Shown one piece after another: positions 42,598 through 52,116 of a DNA stretch of 64,000 bases. This DNA is from Bacillota bacterium (GTDB lineage: Bacteria > Bacillota > Clostridia > Christensenellales > UMGS416), in assembly GCA_023410875.1 (NCBI GenBank), contig JAEYPH010000056.1, forward strand, positions 62,001 to 126,000, read 5' to 3'. The position numbers were made by a program, and so were the translations under genes. The notes under the pieces were generated by a model, which saw only the letters and a program-made list of their open reading frames with translations, ran no database searches and was not told where the DNA came from. Numbering within the stretch: position 1 is the first letter of the stretch; each line of letters starts with the position of its first letter.

Positions 42598-44496
42598 CTA
42601 GTCCCCCATCGGCATTCTGATTGTGAATACGGTACCCAGACCAGGCTGGCTATCGACTGCAATCGTGCCGTTCAGTTTTTTCGTGACGAGGTTGTGGACG
42701 ATGTTGAGGCCCAGGCCGCTGCCGCCCATGCTCTTGCGGGTGGTGAAAAATGGCGTGAATATCTTTTCCAGGTTTTCCGGGCTGATGCCGCAGCCGTTGT
42801 CGCCATAGCGCAGCAGGAACGCGCCATCCTGCACAGATGCCTCAATGTCTATTTGCCCGTTCTTTCTGCCTTGGAACCCATGAAGGATGGAGTTCATGAT
42901 CAGGTTTGTGAAAATCTGTGCAAACGCGCCGGGGTAGCTCTTGATCTCCAGGCCCTCATCGCAGGAAATATGGAAGGTATGATTGCCCTTCTTGTATTCG
43001 TGCGTCAGGCTTATGACGACATTGTTGATGTGCTGCAGCACATTGAACTGCTCCTGCGCCTCATAGGTCAGGTCCACTGCGATCTGCTTGAAGCTCTGTA
43101 TGATCGTGGAGCCGCGGTTCAGGTTGTAGTCCAGAAGGTCCAGGCTTTCGTCCATGGTTTCCATGTAGTTCACCAGCGCATCCCTGGTGAACCTGCCTTC
43201 GTTGAGCGCCTGCCGGGAGTCGTTGTTCACCTTCTTCATATAGCTGGACGTCGTTACGCCAATGCCCAGCGGTGTGTTGATTTCATGGGCGACACCGGCC
43301 ACGAGGTTGCCAAGCGATACCATTTTGTCATTCTCATCGATGCGTTGCTGGTGCTGGCGCAGAGCGTAAGTCATCTTGTTGATGTCCGAGGCCAATGCGC
43401 CGATCTCGTTGTGTTCGGATTCGTCCAGCTTAACGTCCATCTGGCCTGCAACGATGCTGGACATGCCCTGCTGTATCTGCAGCACCGGCCGCAGTATGTT
43501 CCGGTTGATCAGCTGCAGCGTGATCGCGATGCAGCAGAGGATCAACAGCGCAAACAGGCCGACCAGCGCGACGATAGAGAGGTTGTCCGTCTGCCTCTGG
43601 AACACGATAACCGACCACGGGTCAGATTTCCCCGGGAGCGTGATGGGCCGATAGGCGCACACGACGATATCATCGCGGCTGTCCCGAAACTTGAAGGACG
43701 CAGTCTTGCTGCCCAACGCACCGGAGATGATGCGCTTCATCGTGTCGGTAACTTCGATTTTCTCCACCCGGGTCATGATATTGCCGGCGGCGTCCATCCG
43801 GTAGTTGCCGTTGCCATCCAGAACAACCGTGCGCTTGGTGTAGTCGATGTAGTTGATGTACTCGCCGGACTGATGGTCCGTGCCCGCCAGCACGCTGCCC
43901 TTGCTATCCAGTATCAGGAACGAAATATCGCTGTTGAGGTAGGGTGTGGCGGCCTGCTGTATGGTGCTGAGCGTGAAATCCGCGCCGAATATGCCTGCGC
44001 TGTCGCCGCCGCGGTACATTGGCAGGAAGATGGAGGATACCAGCTCGTTGTTGTTCACCGAAACATAGGCTTCGCTGACAAAGGGCGACGGGTCCTGCGC
44101 CATCCGTTTGAACCACCAGCGGTCAGAGCGGTTCACAAGCTCGCCGGAGGTCCGGATCGTCTGCATACCGTCGGTACCCTGCACATAGATGAGCTTGTAA
44201 TAGGGCATTTGCCTTATGGCGTTCCGGAGGATTTCCTGCCCCTTGGGCGTGCCTGCGACGACTTCGCTGTTCTGCGCCAGCAGAGAGGAGCTGTCGAACA
44301 CGCCCCGCATGAATTCCTGCAGGTTGGTTGCTATCGAGTGCGCCAGCGCTTCCGTTGTATATTCGGTCTTGGTCTGCAATTTATCATAGATCAAAAAAAC
44401 GTTGGCAATCTGAAGAATGGCAAAAGGAATGCTAACCATTATAACAATGGCTATTATGAGCCTGACACGCACAGAGTTGAAAAATTTGATTTTCAT
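42598..44496 (-). CDS. Sensor histidine kinase with extracytoplasmic Cache-like sensor
   Basis: A membrane segment near residues 13-35, an extracytoplasmic Cache-like region (YRGGDSAGIFGADFTLSTIQ, YLNSDISFLILDSKG) to about 300, a second membrane segment near 308-330, HAMP, phospho-acceptor box GVAHEINTPLGI and ATPase motifs NLIMNSILHGF, DNGCGISPENL and GGSGLGLNI. The start has GAGG upstream. It forms an operon with the HD-GYP regulator and probably links an extracellular signal to cyclic-di-GMP level. Confidence 0.94.
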   Translation of the reverse strand: MKIKFFNSVRVRLIIAIVIMVSIPFAILQIANVFLIYDKLQTKTEYTTEALAHSIATNLQEFMRGVFDSSSLLAQNSEVVAGTPKGQEILRNAIRQMPYYKLIYVQGTDGMQTIRTSGELVNRSDRWWFKRMAQDPSPFVSEAYVSVNNNELVSSIFLPMYRGGDSAGIFGADFTLSTIQQAATPYLNSDISFLILDSKGSVLAGTDHQSGEYINYIDYTKRTVVLDGNGNYRMDAAGNIMTRVEKIEVTDTMKRIISGALGSKTASFKFRDSRDDIVVCAYRPITLPGKSDPWSVIVFQRQTDNLSIVALVGLFALLILCCIAITLQLINRNILRPVLQIQQGMSSIVAGQMDVKLDESEHNEIGALASDINKMTYALRQHQQRIDENDKMVSLGNLVAGVAHEINTPLGIGVTTSSYMKKVNNDSRQALNEGRFTRDALVNYMETMDESLDLLDYNLNRGSTIIQSFKQIAVDLTYEAQEQFNVLQHINNVVISLTHEYKKGNHTFHISCDEGLEIKSYPGAFAQIFTNLIMNSILHGFQGRKNGQIDIEASVQDGAFLLRYGDNGCGISPENLEKIFTPFFTTRKSMGGSGLGLNIVHNLVTKKLNGTIAVDSQPGLGTVFTIRMPMGD

Positions 44497-44601
44497 ACGA
44501 CCTCATGCGCCCGAGCCAGCGTTTGGGGGTACGCCGTGCTGCTCAATCAAAGTCTGCTGCTCCATTGCCTTGGCACGACAAATCATCTTTTTATATGAAA
44601 A

Positions 44602-44610
44602 ATTATACCA
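44602..44610 (-). promoter_or_regulatory. Extended -10 promoter of the kinase / HD-GYP operon
   Basis: TGGTATAAT on the minus strand fits an extended -10 element about 100 bp before the kinase gene; a second TATAAT lies just upstream (44615-44610). The -35 position (TAGTTA) is weak, as usual for extended -10 promoters. Confidence 0.45.
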
Positions 44611-44684
44611 TTATATGCCATAAATAACTACAGTTTTAGGCCGATTCCAATCATTTCGGAATCGGAACATATGCAGTAAAACGT

Positions 44685-44712
44685 GCCGGGCAAGGTGTTG
44701 CCCTTGCCCGGC
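44685..44712 (-). terminator. Intrinsic terminator of the Gfo/epimerase operon
   Basis: Perfect 11-bp arms (GCCGGGCAAGG and its complement) with a 6-base loop are followed on the minus strand by ACGTTTTAC. It lies 53 bp after the Gfo stop at 44765. A second small hairpin (CCGATTCC/GGAATCGG, 44641-44665) follows. Confidence 0.7.
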
Positions 44713-44764
44713 CGATTGAAGACTTCCCAAATGAGCCGGCTCCAAACCGATCTGCGGATACGGG

Positions 44765-45805
44765 TTACTCCAACTCCACCTTCACCGGCTGGTTCCAATC
44801 CATGGAGTTGTTGCACGAGAGCGTAAACGACAGTGTGCGCACGGCGTCGGCGTATGGAGAACGGATTCCGGACGCATCGCCGGTCAGAACCGCGTTGACA
44901 AACGTACGGTCACAGACGACGCCTGCGCTGCCGTCGTCGGTATGCGTCAGGGCGTTTCCGTTGCCCGCGCGCATTGTGCCATCGCCTTTGACGACGAGCC
45001 CGGAAGCTTCCTGCTCAGCGGCCTTACCGTGAATCAGAACCTTGTCCAGGAGGTAGTGATCCAGCCTTGCATCGCGGGCGCCAAAGGTGATCTTGCTGTC
45101 GAAGGCTTCCCCGTTCTCGGCGTAGCATCCGGTGGAAATGGCCATCAGCGCGCCGCTCTTGAAGCGCACCACCGTAACAGACAGGTCCTCGGTGTCGTAA
45201 CCCGGCACCCCTTTGATGAAGCCCTTGGTCCCCATCGTAAATACGGTGTCCGGCTCGCTGAACACATAGCGGATGAGATCGAACTGGTGGATCGTTTGCT
45301 CGACGATTTGACCACCTGAGGTGGAACGTTGACGCCACCAGGGCACATCCGGCATGCCGCCGATGCGCGCGCACTGTACAAAAGCAACCTCGTGCTCGTT
45401 GATGAAGCTGCGGGTCGGCGCTACGATGTTGCTGTAGCGGCACTGAAAGCCCGAAGCCGTGATGATGCAGGCCTTTTGTGCCTCGTCGCGGATGCGCCGG
45501 GCCAGGTTCAGATCCAGTGCCACAGGCTTCTCGACAAACATGTGGATGCCGCGGCGAATGGTTTCCAGTTCGATATCCCCATGCTGTGTGGGCGGCACGC
45601 AGATGAAAACCATATCGGGCTGCACCTCATCATACATGCGCCGGAAGTCCGTATAGGCCTGGCCCCCAGTCTTTTCTGCGAAAGCCTGGGCACGTTCGGG
45701 AATGAGGTCGCAGAAGCCTGCCAGTTCCACATCGCTGTATTCCAAAAAGTGTTCCAGATGGTAGGAACCGATGCCGCCGCAACCAATCACCGCGAGTTTT
45801 TTCAT
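44765..45805 (-). CDS. Gfo/Idh/MocA-family oxidoreductase
   Basis: Rossmann motif GCGGIGSYHLEHF at residues 8-20, EKP at 92-94, then SGFQCRYSNIVAPTR and the QIVEQTIHQFDLIRYVF block of the catalytic domain. AGGAGG precedes the ATG. It follows the epimerase-like gene by 12 bp and forms a two-gene operon with it, divergent from an AraC regulator. It probably oxidises or reduces a sugar which the TIM-barrel partner then isomerises or eliminates. Confidence 0.88.
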   Translation of the reverse strand: MKKLAVIGCGGIGSYHLEHFLEYSDVELAGFCDLIPERAQAFAEKTGGQAYTDFRRMYDEVQPDMVFICVPPTQHGDIELETIRRGIHMFVEKPVALDLNLARRIRDEAQKACIITASGFQCRYSNIVAPTRSFINEHEVAFVQCARIGGMPDVPWWRQRSTSGGQIVEQTIHQFDLIRYVFSEPDTVFTMGTKGFIKGVPGYDTEDLSVTVVRFKSGALMAISTGCYAENGEAFDSKITFGARDARLDHYLLDKVLIHGKAAEQEASGLVVKGDGTMRAGNGNALTHTDDGSAGVVCDRTFVNAVLTGDASGIRSPYADAVRTLSFTLSCNNSMDWNQPVKVELE

Positions 45806-45817
45806 TGGGACCTCCTG

Positions 45818-46645
45818 TTAAAGATATAAAATATGGTCGAGTGCTTTGGATGTCATTTCATACAGGTATTCCGGCGCTTGCTCCAGAACCGGGAGTTCCG
45901 CCGTGAGATGCCCAGCATAGCCTGCCTGGCGCAGCGATGCCGTCACCCGGTCCCAACGGATGCTGCCCTGCAACAGATTGGCCCAGCAGCCGCTATGCCA
46001 GCCGCCGGTTCGCAGATAATCCTTCACATGCACCTTGCAAATGCGAGGGCCCAGAATCTCGATCCAGTATTCCGGGTACGAGAAGGCTGCAACGTTCCCG
46101 ACGTCGAAGTAGGCGCGTATATAGGAGCTGCCAAAGCTGTCGATGAAGGCTGCCATGTCTGTGGGGGAGGCGAAAAAGCCATTCCACACGTTCTCCAGCC
46201 CCGCCGCGATCTTCGCGCCCTCGATTTCCCCAATCATCTGTGAGATCGCATGCCGGGAGTTCTGCGTCGCTTTTTGGATGGAGACGCTTTCGGAAATCCC
46301 CCCCGGCACCACGAGGATGGCATCCGCGCCAAGGGCCCGGGCGCATTCCAGCTGCTTGCGCAGCACCCCCTTGCCATACTCCTGCTCGGTAGGATCGTCG
46401 CTGCCCAAAGTGCCCCCGTACAGCGATGTGGAAATGCTGCACACGGGGAGATTGTACCGCTGCACCAGCCCATTGATTTGGTCGTAGAGCTCCCGTCCGG
46501 AATCCATCGTTAAGCTGTGACACGACGCATCCTGCGCGTCGATGTTCAACTCTATGGCGTGGAACCCCGCCTCGCTCACCTGCCGGAACATGTCCTCAAA
46601 GGGCACGCACTGCGGTATTGTCCATGCATTGATCGCCTTTTTCAT
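45818..46645 (-). CDS. TIM-barrel sugar phosphate isomerase/epimerase-like protein
   Basis: A 275-residue xylose-isomerase-like barrel with AGFHAIELNID near residue 26, ADAILVVPGG near 105, AGLENVWNGF near 150, RAYFDVGNVA near 178 and CKVHVKDYLR near 202, ending AELPVL. The conserved E, D and H residues form a probable metal site. GGAGGTG precedes the ATG. First gene of the pair with the Gfo oxidoreductase. Confidence 0.85.
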   Translation of the reverse strand: MKKAINAWTIPQCVPFEDMFRQVSEAGFHAIELNIDAQDASCHSLTMDSGRELYDQINGLVQRYNLPVCSISTSLYGGTLGSDDPTEQEYGKGVLRKQLECARALGADAILVVPGGISESVSIQKATQNSRHAISQMIGEIEGAKIAAGLENVWNGFFASPTDMAAFIDSFGSSYIRAYFDVGNVAAFSYPEYWIEILGPRICKVHVKDYLRTGGWHSGCWANLLQGSIRWDRVTASLRQAGYAGHLTAELPVLEQAPEYLYEMTSKALDHILYL

Positions 46646-46779
46646 TTACACCTCCACATTGCATAACCAGTTGCGCCCAACCGCTTTCTAGTATAAGGTT
46701 AACCCATGTATGAAGATATGTGTTTTGTGCGCGTCTATATGGACGAATCAACTGCCCGCAAGAAAGGAGGACCAAGCCA

Positions 46780-47640
46780 ATGAACAACCAGGCCTACTAT
46801 CGAATCCTGGATGGAACCGATTGTGATCTCGCGGTATCCGACCGCCCGCTGATCGTGAACTGCTCCGGGGTGTGCGTGCTTTCCGAGCCCTTCACGACGC
46901 ACAACAGGCGCGGCCGAAGCGACTATTATCTGCTGTATCTGTACCAGGGCGAATTGACGATCGACCTGCCGGAGATCCGCCAGACCATTTGCGCCGGAAA
47001 TATGGTGATCTTCCCGCCTGGCCATGCTTATCGCTACATGAAGAGCGGGCATGATCAAATGATCTATTACTGGGCGCATTTTTCTGGCGTGATGGCCGGC
47101 GAACTGCTGGAGCACTGCAAGCTACCCGCTCTGAATGTGCAGTTTGTCGGCGTGAACGCCGATGTGTCGGCTGCTTTCCACGGGTTGTTTCGCAACTTCA
47201 TTTCCAGAGACGACTATTCAGACATCGCCGCCGCCTCCATGTTGGCCAACATTTGCGTGCTGCTTCGCCGCAGCATCTGCGGCACGGTGCCCTCTTCCGC
47301 GCAGGACCCGGCGGAAAGAATCCAAAAATCGCTGAATTATATGCACCTGCACTACCGGAATGCCATATCCGTGGCGATGCTGGCAGACATAGAACACCTG
47401 AGCGCCAGCCGCTACTCGGCGATATTCCGCCAATGCACCGGCATGGCGCCCAAGGATTTTCTGATCGATTTGCGGCTCAAGATGGCGGTAGAGCTCATGC
47501 GCGGTACGGATTTGAGCCTTAAGCAGGTCGCCAGAAACGTAGGCTATGAAGATCAGCTTTACTTCAGCCGCCTGTTCAAATCCAAGATGGGGCTCTCCCC
47601 CATCCGGTATCTGGCTCATTTGGATGAGCGCAGGGCGTAG
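46780..47640 (+). CDS. AraC-family transcriptional regulator
   Basis: An AraC-type cupin sensor (GELTIDLPEIRQTICAGNMV, FPPGHAYRY) covers residues 50-110. Two helix-turn-helix motifs follow, ISVAMLADIEHLSASRYSAIF and LSLKQVARNVGYEDQLYFSRLF. AAAGGAGG lies nine bases before the ATG at 46780; the frame extends upstream without a site. It is divergent from the epimerase/Gfo pair and presumably controls it from the 134-bp shared region, which holds the palindrome GGTTAACC at 46697-46704. Confidence 0.92.
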   Translation: MNNQAYYRILDGTDCDLAVSDRPLIVNCSGVCVLSEPFTTHNRRGRSDYYLLYLYQGELTIDLPEIRQTICAGNMVIFPPGHAYRYMKSGHDQMIYYWAHFSGVMAGELLEHCKLPALNVQFVGVNADVSAAFHGLFRNFISRDDYSDIAAASMLANICVLLRRSICGTVPSSAQDPAERIQKSLNYMHLHYRNAISVAMLADIEHLSASRYSAIFRQCTGMAPKDFLIDLRLKMAVELMRGTDLSLKQVARNVGYEDQLYFSRLFKSKMGLSPIRYLAHLDERRA

Positions 47641-47643
47641 CGC

Positions 47644-49107
47644 CTACTGCAAATATCCGCCGGCAAATCCCTCGTACTCATCCAGGAACCACTCGGCGAC
47701 CTTTGTCATCCACAGTGCGATTTCGTCGCCCTTGAACGTCACCGTGACCCGAAGCGTCCCCAAGTAGATGTCCGTAATATAAATGATCAGGTTCAGCTTA
47801 TTCTCTTGCGCCCATGCGCCCGAGGCAAGACAATCGTAGAGTTCCGGCGACGCGGTGCCGATTTGCTCCCCAAAATAGCCTTCCTGCGGGAATTTGCCCG
47901 CAGCATAGGTTCCGATGCCAAATGCCAGGCGCTTCCTGCCCTGCGCATTTTCATACTCCCAGATACCCTCACTGCCTTCAAAAGTAAAGCGCGTCTGCGT
48001 GATACCCATCGGGTTGGGGTTCATGGTGTACCACTTGCCGCTGCACATGGCGGCAACAGGAGACTCCAGTTCTCCCACGGGAGGGGCGAAGGCCAGCGAC
48101 GCCAGGCGGTCCCGGAGCGTCGCGGCGTCTTGCGGCTGTTCCGGCAGGCTGGCGCCGCTGAGCGCGGGGTACAGCTCCTGCCACAGGGCGTCATAGATTC
48201 CCACTCCCAAAGCACCCTGCCCCTGCGTATCGCCGATGCAGGCAAATACGAAATCTTCATCGGGAAGGCAAATTGCCAGCTGGCTGCCCATACCGAGAAA
48301 GGCGAAACCGTTGTGCCGGGTACGCCAGATCTGGTACCCATAGCCCTGCTCGCCATGGTGCTGGCTGTTGTCGATCTGCCGGGATGTCGCCGCGCAGACG
48401 TACTCCCGCGAGATCAGCTGCTTTCCGTACCAGCGCCCGCCGTTGAGACAAACCAGCGCGATGCTGGCCATGTCGCGCAGGGTGCACAGCACACCGGAGC
48501 CGCCCCAGGAACCACCTTCCGGCGTTTTGACGCACCAGGCGCCGGGTGAAAACCCAATGGGATCCAGCAAGCGCGGGCGCATATACTCCAGAAAGGGCAT
48601 GCCGCTGAGCCGCTCGACGATGGCTGTCAGCACGACGGTAGCCGCCGTATCGTAGGCGAAGATGGTTCCCGGCGGGTGCGACGGCTCTTTGTGGAAGAAA
48701 GTCTGCATCCAATCCCGGTCATACCGCGTATAAGCGTTTTCGGAGTGCGGCGTGGCCATCATCAAAAGGTCGCGGACCGTCGCCTGTTCGATATACGGAT
48801 GCACCTTTTCCGTCAGTTTGTCCGGGAAAAACGCCGCGACACGGTCGCAGAGCGACAGGCGGCCTTCATCGATCATAAGCCCTACCGCCAGGGAGACCAT
48901 GCTCTTGCTGACGGAATACATGCGGTGAAACCGCTGCGCCGAAAAAGGCGGCCAATAGCCTTCGGCCGCAACCTTGCCGTGGCGGATCACCACAAAGCCA
49001 TGCATGGCGATGCGTTCTTTCTCGATACGATCCAGAAAGCGCAGAATCGCCGACGAGGGGATCCCGACTTCCTCGGAGGAGTTTGCGGTTTTCAGACGAT
49101 CTGGCAT
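47644..49107 (-). CDS. Beta-lactamase-fold serine hydrolase, last gene of the LacI operon
   Basis: The class-C-beta-lactamase/esterase fold is shown by the nucleophile motif SVSK at residues 65-68, YDRDW-like second motif near 125 and HHGEQGYGYQIW near 250. The C-terminal 130 residues form an extra lipocalin-like region. No signal peptide is visible, so a cytoplasmic esterase or deacylase acting on an imported glycoside is plausible. AAAGGAG is seven bases upstream. It ends 3 bp from the convergent AraC gene. Confidence 0.85.
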   Translation of the reverse strand: MPDRLKTANSSEEVGIPSSAILRFLDRIEKERIAMHGFVVIRHGKVAAEGYWPPFSAQRFHRMYSVSKSMVSLAVGLMIDEGRLSLCDRVAAFFPDKLTEKVHPYIEQATVRDLLMMATPHSENAYTRYDRDWMQTFFHKEPSHPPGTIFAYDTAATVVLTAIVERLSGMPFLEYMRPRLLDPIGFSPGAWCVKTPEGGSWGGSGVLCTLRDMASIALVCLNGGRWYGKQLISREYVCAATSRQIDNSQHHGEQGYGYQIWRTRHNGFAFLGMGSQLAICLPDEDFVFACIGDTQGQGALGVGIYDALWQELYPALSGASLPEQPQDAATLRDRLASLAFAPPVGELESPVAAMCSGKWYTMNPNPMGITQTRFTFEGSEGIWEYENAQGRKRLAFGIGTYAAGKFPQEGYFGEQIGTASPELYDCLASGAWAQENKLNLIIYITDIYLGTLRVTVTFKGDEIALWMTKVAEWFLDEYEGFAGGYLQ

Positions 49108-49138
49108 AGGAAAACTCCTTTCAGATTGTCCGGTCGTG

Positions 49139-50377
49139 TCACCCGTGGGTTGCCGGCATTCTCAGCAGTTCATCCACGCGCACCATCCGTCCTTCCCGGA
49201 TCGAACGGTTGGCAGCGATGCCGATGAGAATGGAATAAGCTCCGTCAAGGCTTCCCGCCATTTGCCCCAGCGGGTCCGGCAGCGCGTCATCCAGCAGCAT
49301 CCTGCGCAGGCGGGCATCGCCGCCGCCGTGTATGCCTGTGACGTTGGGCACGCGAATGTCCATCTCTTCGCCCTTTCGGTTGTAAAGGCGCAGACGGTAT
49401 ATTGGCTGATTGGCGAAAACACCGATGCCCGTATGGATGTCCTCGGCCTCCAGCCTGCCGCCGGCGCCGTTGATGACAAGCCGATAGCCCTCATAGGGCG
49501 AATGGGCGGTCAGCGAATAGCTCATGACCGTGCCGCCGTCGTATTGCACGCTCGCGCTCACCGAATCTTCGATGTTGATGTCCTGCGCGAAGACGCACCG
49601 GTCGCGGTAGTAGCCGTCCGCGCCTTCACAGTCCAAATAGAATTCCTTGGCCAAAGCGTCCGCGGCGATGTCCCAATAGAACTCACATTTGGCAGCGTGC
49701 ATACAGCCCAGGCAGCGCTCGCCGCGGAACGGGCCGCCCGGCCCGTAATACCGCAATGTGCCGAAAGCGCTGACCGCAACGGGCCGCTCTTCCAGGAACC
49801 AGTTCACAAGGTCGAAATGATGCGTCGCCTTATGCACAAGCAGCCCGCCGCTGTTTTCCTTGCAGCGATGCCAGCGCCGGAAGTAGTCCGCGCCGTGGCT
49901 TGTGTCCAGCATCCATTCAAAATGTACGGAAAGCGGCGTGCCGACTGCCCCGGCCTTCATCAATTCCTTTATCCGCGCTGCAAAGGGCATAAAACGGCAG
50001 TTGAACGTGACGATGACTTTGCGGCCGGTGCGAGCTTCCGCCTCGAGAATCGCGCTGCATTTGTCCCCATCGATGGTCATCGGCTTTTCGGTGATGACGT
50101 CGCAGCCGTATTCCAGAGAACGAATGATGTACTCGTGATGGAAGCGGTCCACCGTCGTCACGACGACGACATCGGGTCTGGCATCCCGGAGCATCTCATC
50201 GAAATCCGTGTAAACCTTGAAGTCCTGCCCCGTTCTGTTCTTCAAAACCTGGGATCGCTTCGGATTGATGTCATATACGCCGACGAGGGTGACCTTATCC
50301 CGGAACTCCCTGGCAAAGGGTTCCGCATACATCGTTGCCCCTCTGGAGCTGGCGCCTGCGAAAGCGACTCTCTTCAT
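49139..50377 (-). CDS. Gfo/Idh/MocA-family oxidoreductase with cysteine cluster
   Basis: Rossmann motif FAGASSRGATMY at residues 6-17, EKP at 97-99 and NCRFMPFAARIKEL in the linker. The second domain carries KATHHFDLVNWFL and an unusual cysteine group RCLGCMHAAKC near residue 218, perhaps a structural zinc site, with further cysteines nearby. At 412 residues it is longer than the other three Gfo proteins in the window. GGAGATG precedes the ATG. Confidence 0.87.
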   Translation of the reverse strand: MKRVAFAGASSRGATMYAEPFAREFRDKVTLVGVYDINPKRSQVLKNRTGQDFKVYTDFDEMLRDARPDVVVVTTVDRFHHEYIIRSLEYGCDVITEKPMTIDGDKCSAILEAEARTGRKVIVTFNCRFMPFAARIKELMKAGAVGTPLSVHFEWMLDTSHGADYFRRWHRCKENSGGLLVHKATHHFDLVNWFLEERPVAVSAFGTLRYYGPGGPFRGERCLGCMHAAKCEFYWDIAADALAKEFYLDCEGADGYYRDRCVFAQDINIEDSVSASVQYDGGTVMSYSLTAHSPYEGYRLVINGAGGRLEAEDIHTGIGVFANQPIYRLRLYNRKGEEMDIRVPNVTGIHGGGDARLRRMLLDDALPDPLGQMAGSLDGAYSILIGIAANRSIREGRMVRVDELLRMPATHG

Positions 50378-50400
50378 ACCGCATCTCCATACCTGTCATC

Positions 50401-51150
50401 TTACGCGAACTTCGCCAGTGTATCCCTATCCAGCAGCGCAGCCGAATCGCGATCCAGGTACAGCGTAAAATCCCCATGTTCCATCAGTTTTGTCGCTGGA
50501 ACAAGGTTTGTCACACTGCTCGTCAGCGTGTCATGTATTGCACTGGCCTTGACGGCGCCGGGCACACAGGAGATGATCTTGCGGCACTGCATGATCCTGT
50601 GTACGGACATCGATATGGCCTGCTTGGGCACATCATCGGGCGTGGCGAACCACCCCTCGCGGACCTGCTGTGCCTTGCAGTTCGCGTCTAGGGTTACCGT
50701 GATATAGGGTCTGGTCGTTTCGAAATCCGCAGGGGGATCATTGAAAGCGATGTGGGCGTTTTCGCCTATCCCTATGAACCCCAGATCGATCGGTGCGCAA
50801 AGAAGCTCCCGTTCCAGCTCCTCCAGCCACCCTGCCGGGCCGTCAGCCTGCACAAAGTGCATGTTCCCAAGCTTCACAACATCCAAAAAACGTTCCTTCA
50901 GGTACTTGCGGAAGCTGGCAATATGCTCCACAGGAAGGCCGATGTATTCGTCCAGGTGAAAGGCCTCTACCCGGCTCCAATCGACGGGCTGCCGAGCCAG
51001 TGCGCGGAACAGCTCAAACTGCGAAGCGCCGGTCGAAAAGATCAGCCGGGCCTTGCCATTTTCCCGTATGCAGTTGTTGATTGCCTCTGCTCCGTGGACC
51101 GCCGCCGCCCTGCCCAGTTCTTCCCGGTCCTCCAGCACCTTGATTGTCAT
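50401..51150 (-). CDS. Glucosamine-6-phosphate deaminase-like protein (NagB family)
   Basis: The 249-residue length fits NagB. Motifs: FSTGASQFELF (phosphate loop), FHLDEYIGLP with the proton-acceptor aspartate, GIGENAHIAFNDPP (NagB proteins usually have GENGH; here GENAH) and ISMSVHRIM. GAGG is eight bases upstream. It would convert an amino-sugar 6-phosphate to a ketose phosphate and ammonia, but paralogues in such operons can act on other sugars, so I leave the gene symbol empty. Confidence 0.82.
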   Translation of the reverse strand: MTIKVLEDREELGRAAAVHGAEAINNCIRENGKARLIFSTGASQFELFRALARQPVDWSRVEAFHLDEYIGLPVEHIASFRKYLKERFLDVVKLGNMHFVQADGPAGWLEELERELLCAPIDLGFIGIGENAHIAFNDPPADFETTRPYITVTLDANCKAQQVREGWFATPDDVPKQAISMSVHRIMQCRKIISCVPGAVKASAIHDTLTSSVTNLVPATKLMEHGDFTLYLDRDSAALLDRDTLAKFA

Positions 51151-51233
51151 CGGTCATTCCTCTCCTGCAACCCGATTCATCCAAGCATATCAATCTTGGA
51201 ATGAGCATAGGCCAGAAAGAAAGGGCTGTCAAT

Positions 51234-52115
51234 CTATTTGATTTCCACGCCGGCAATCCGTTCGAAATATCGTACAACATCACAGTGATCGCACTGCCCT
51301 TCTCCCGCGGCGGACAACTGCTCCATAATGGCCAGCACCTGCTCGGTAAAGGGCGTCGGGCTGCCGATGGCGCCGGCAGTCTCCATGGCGTTTCTCAGGT
51401 CCTTTATATGCAAATCGACGCGGAAACCCGGTTGGAAATCCCGCTTCATGACCTTGGGCGCTTTGGCATCCAGCACAACAGAACCGGCAAGCCCGCCGCG
51501 GATGGCTTTGTAAACCGTTTCCGGCGAAACGCCGGCCTTCGCCGCCAGGGTCAGCGCCTCACCCATCGCAGCGATGTTCACGCCCACGATGATCTGGTTG
51601 CACAATTTGGTCACGTTCCCGCTGCCGACAGGCCCGCACAGCACTGCAGACGCGCCCATCTTCATCAGCAAGGGGTATGCCTCGTCAAAATCCGCCTGCG
51701 CGCCGCCGCACATGATGGAGAGCGTGCCGTCGATCGCCTTGGGTTCCCCGCCGGACACAGGCGCGTCGATCATCCGCAGGCCCGCCGCCCGGGCAGCCGC
51801 CTCACACTCCCGGCTGGCCTCGGGGGCAATGGAGCTCATGTCTATGATCAGCGCGCCGCTACGGGCCGCCTGGATGACGCCGCCGCTTCCCAGCAATACG
51901 TCCTTTACCTGCGGACTGTTGGGCAGCATCGTAATGATGATGTCCGCATCCGCCGCAGCCTCCGCCGCGCTTGCGGCCGGCATGGCTCCGGCGCGCGCAA
52001 CCTCGTCCACCGCTTCCGCTACAATATCGTACACGCACAGCTGATATCCAGCCTTCAGCAGATTTTTGCTCATTGGTTTGCCCATAATGCCCAGACCGAT
52101 AAACGAAATCCTCAT
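51234..52115 (-). CDS. 3-hydroxyisobutyrate-dehydrogenase-family reductase (GarR/YihU-like)
   Basis: Rossmann motif FIGLGIMGKPMSKNL at residues 5-19, substrate loop DAPVSGGEPKAIDGTLSIM near 118 and catalytic lysine in GSGNVTKLCNQII near 170. The 293-residue length is typical. The ATG at 52115 has AAAGGA eight bases upstream. The family reduces short aldehyde acids such as tartronate semialdehyde or sulfolactaldehyde. Placed after a split transketolase, it may reduce a short-chain aldehyde product, which is inference. Confidence 0.88.
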   Translation of the reverse strand: MRISFIGLGIMGKPMSKNLLKAGYQLCVYDIVAEAVDEVARAGAMPAASAAEAAADADIIITMLPNSPQVKDVLLGSGGVIQAARSGALIIDMSSIAPEASRECEAAARAAGLRMIDAPVSGGEPKAIDGTLSIMCGGAQADFDEAYPLLMKMGASAVLCGPVGSGNVTKLCNQIIVGVNIAAMGEALTLAAKAGVSPETVYKAIRGGLAGSVVLDAKAPKVMKRDFQPGFRVDLHIKDLRNAMETAGAIGSPTPFTEQVLAIMEQLSAAGEGQCDHCDVVRYFERIAGVEIK

Positions 52116-52116
52116 A

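Noticed and set aside
44641..44665. Hairpin CCGATTCC/GGAATCGG as a second terminator
   Set aside because: It has only 8 bp and no T-run in either direction; the stronger hairpin at 44685-44712 already explains the operon end.
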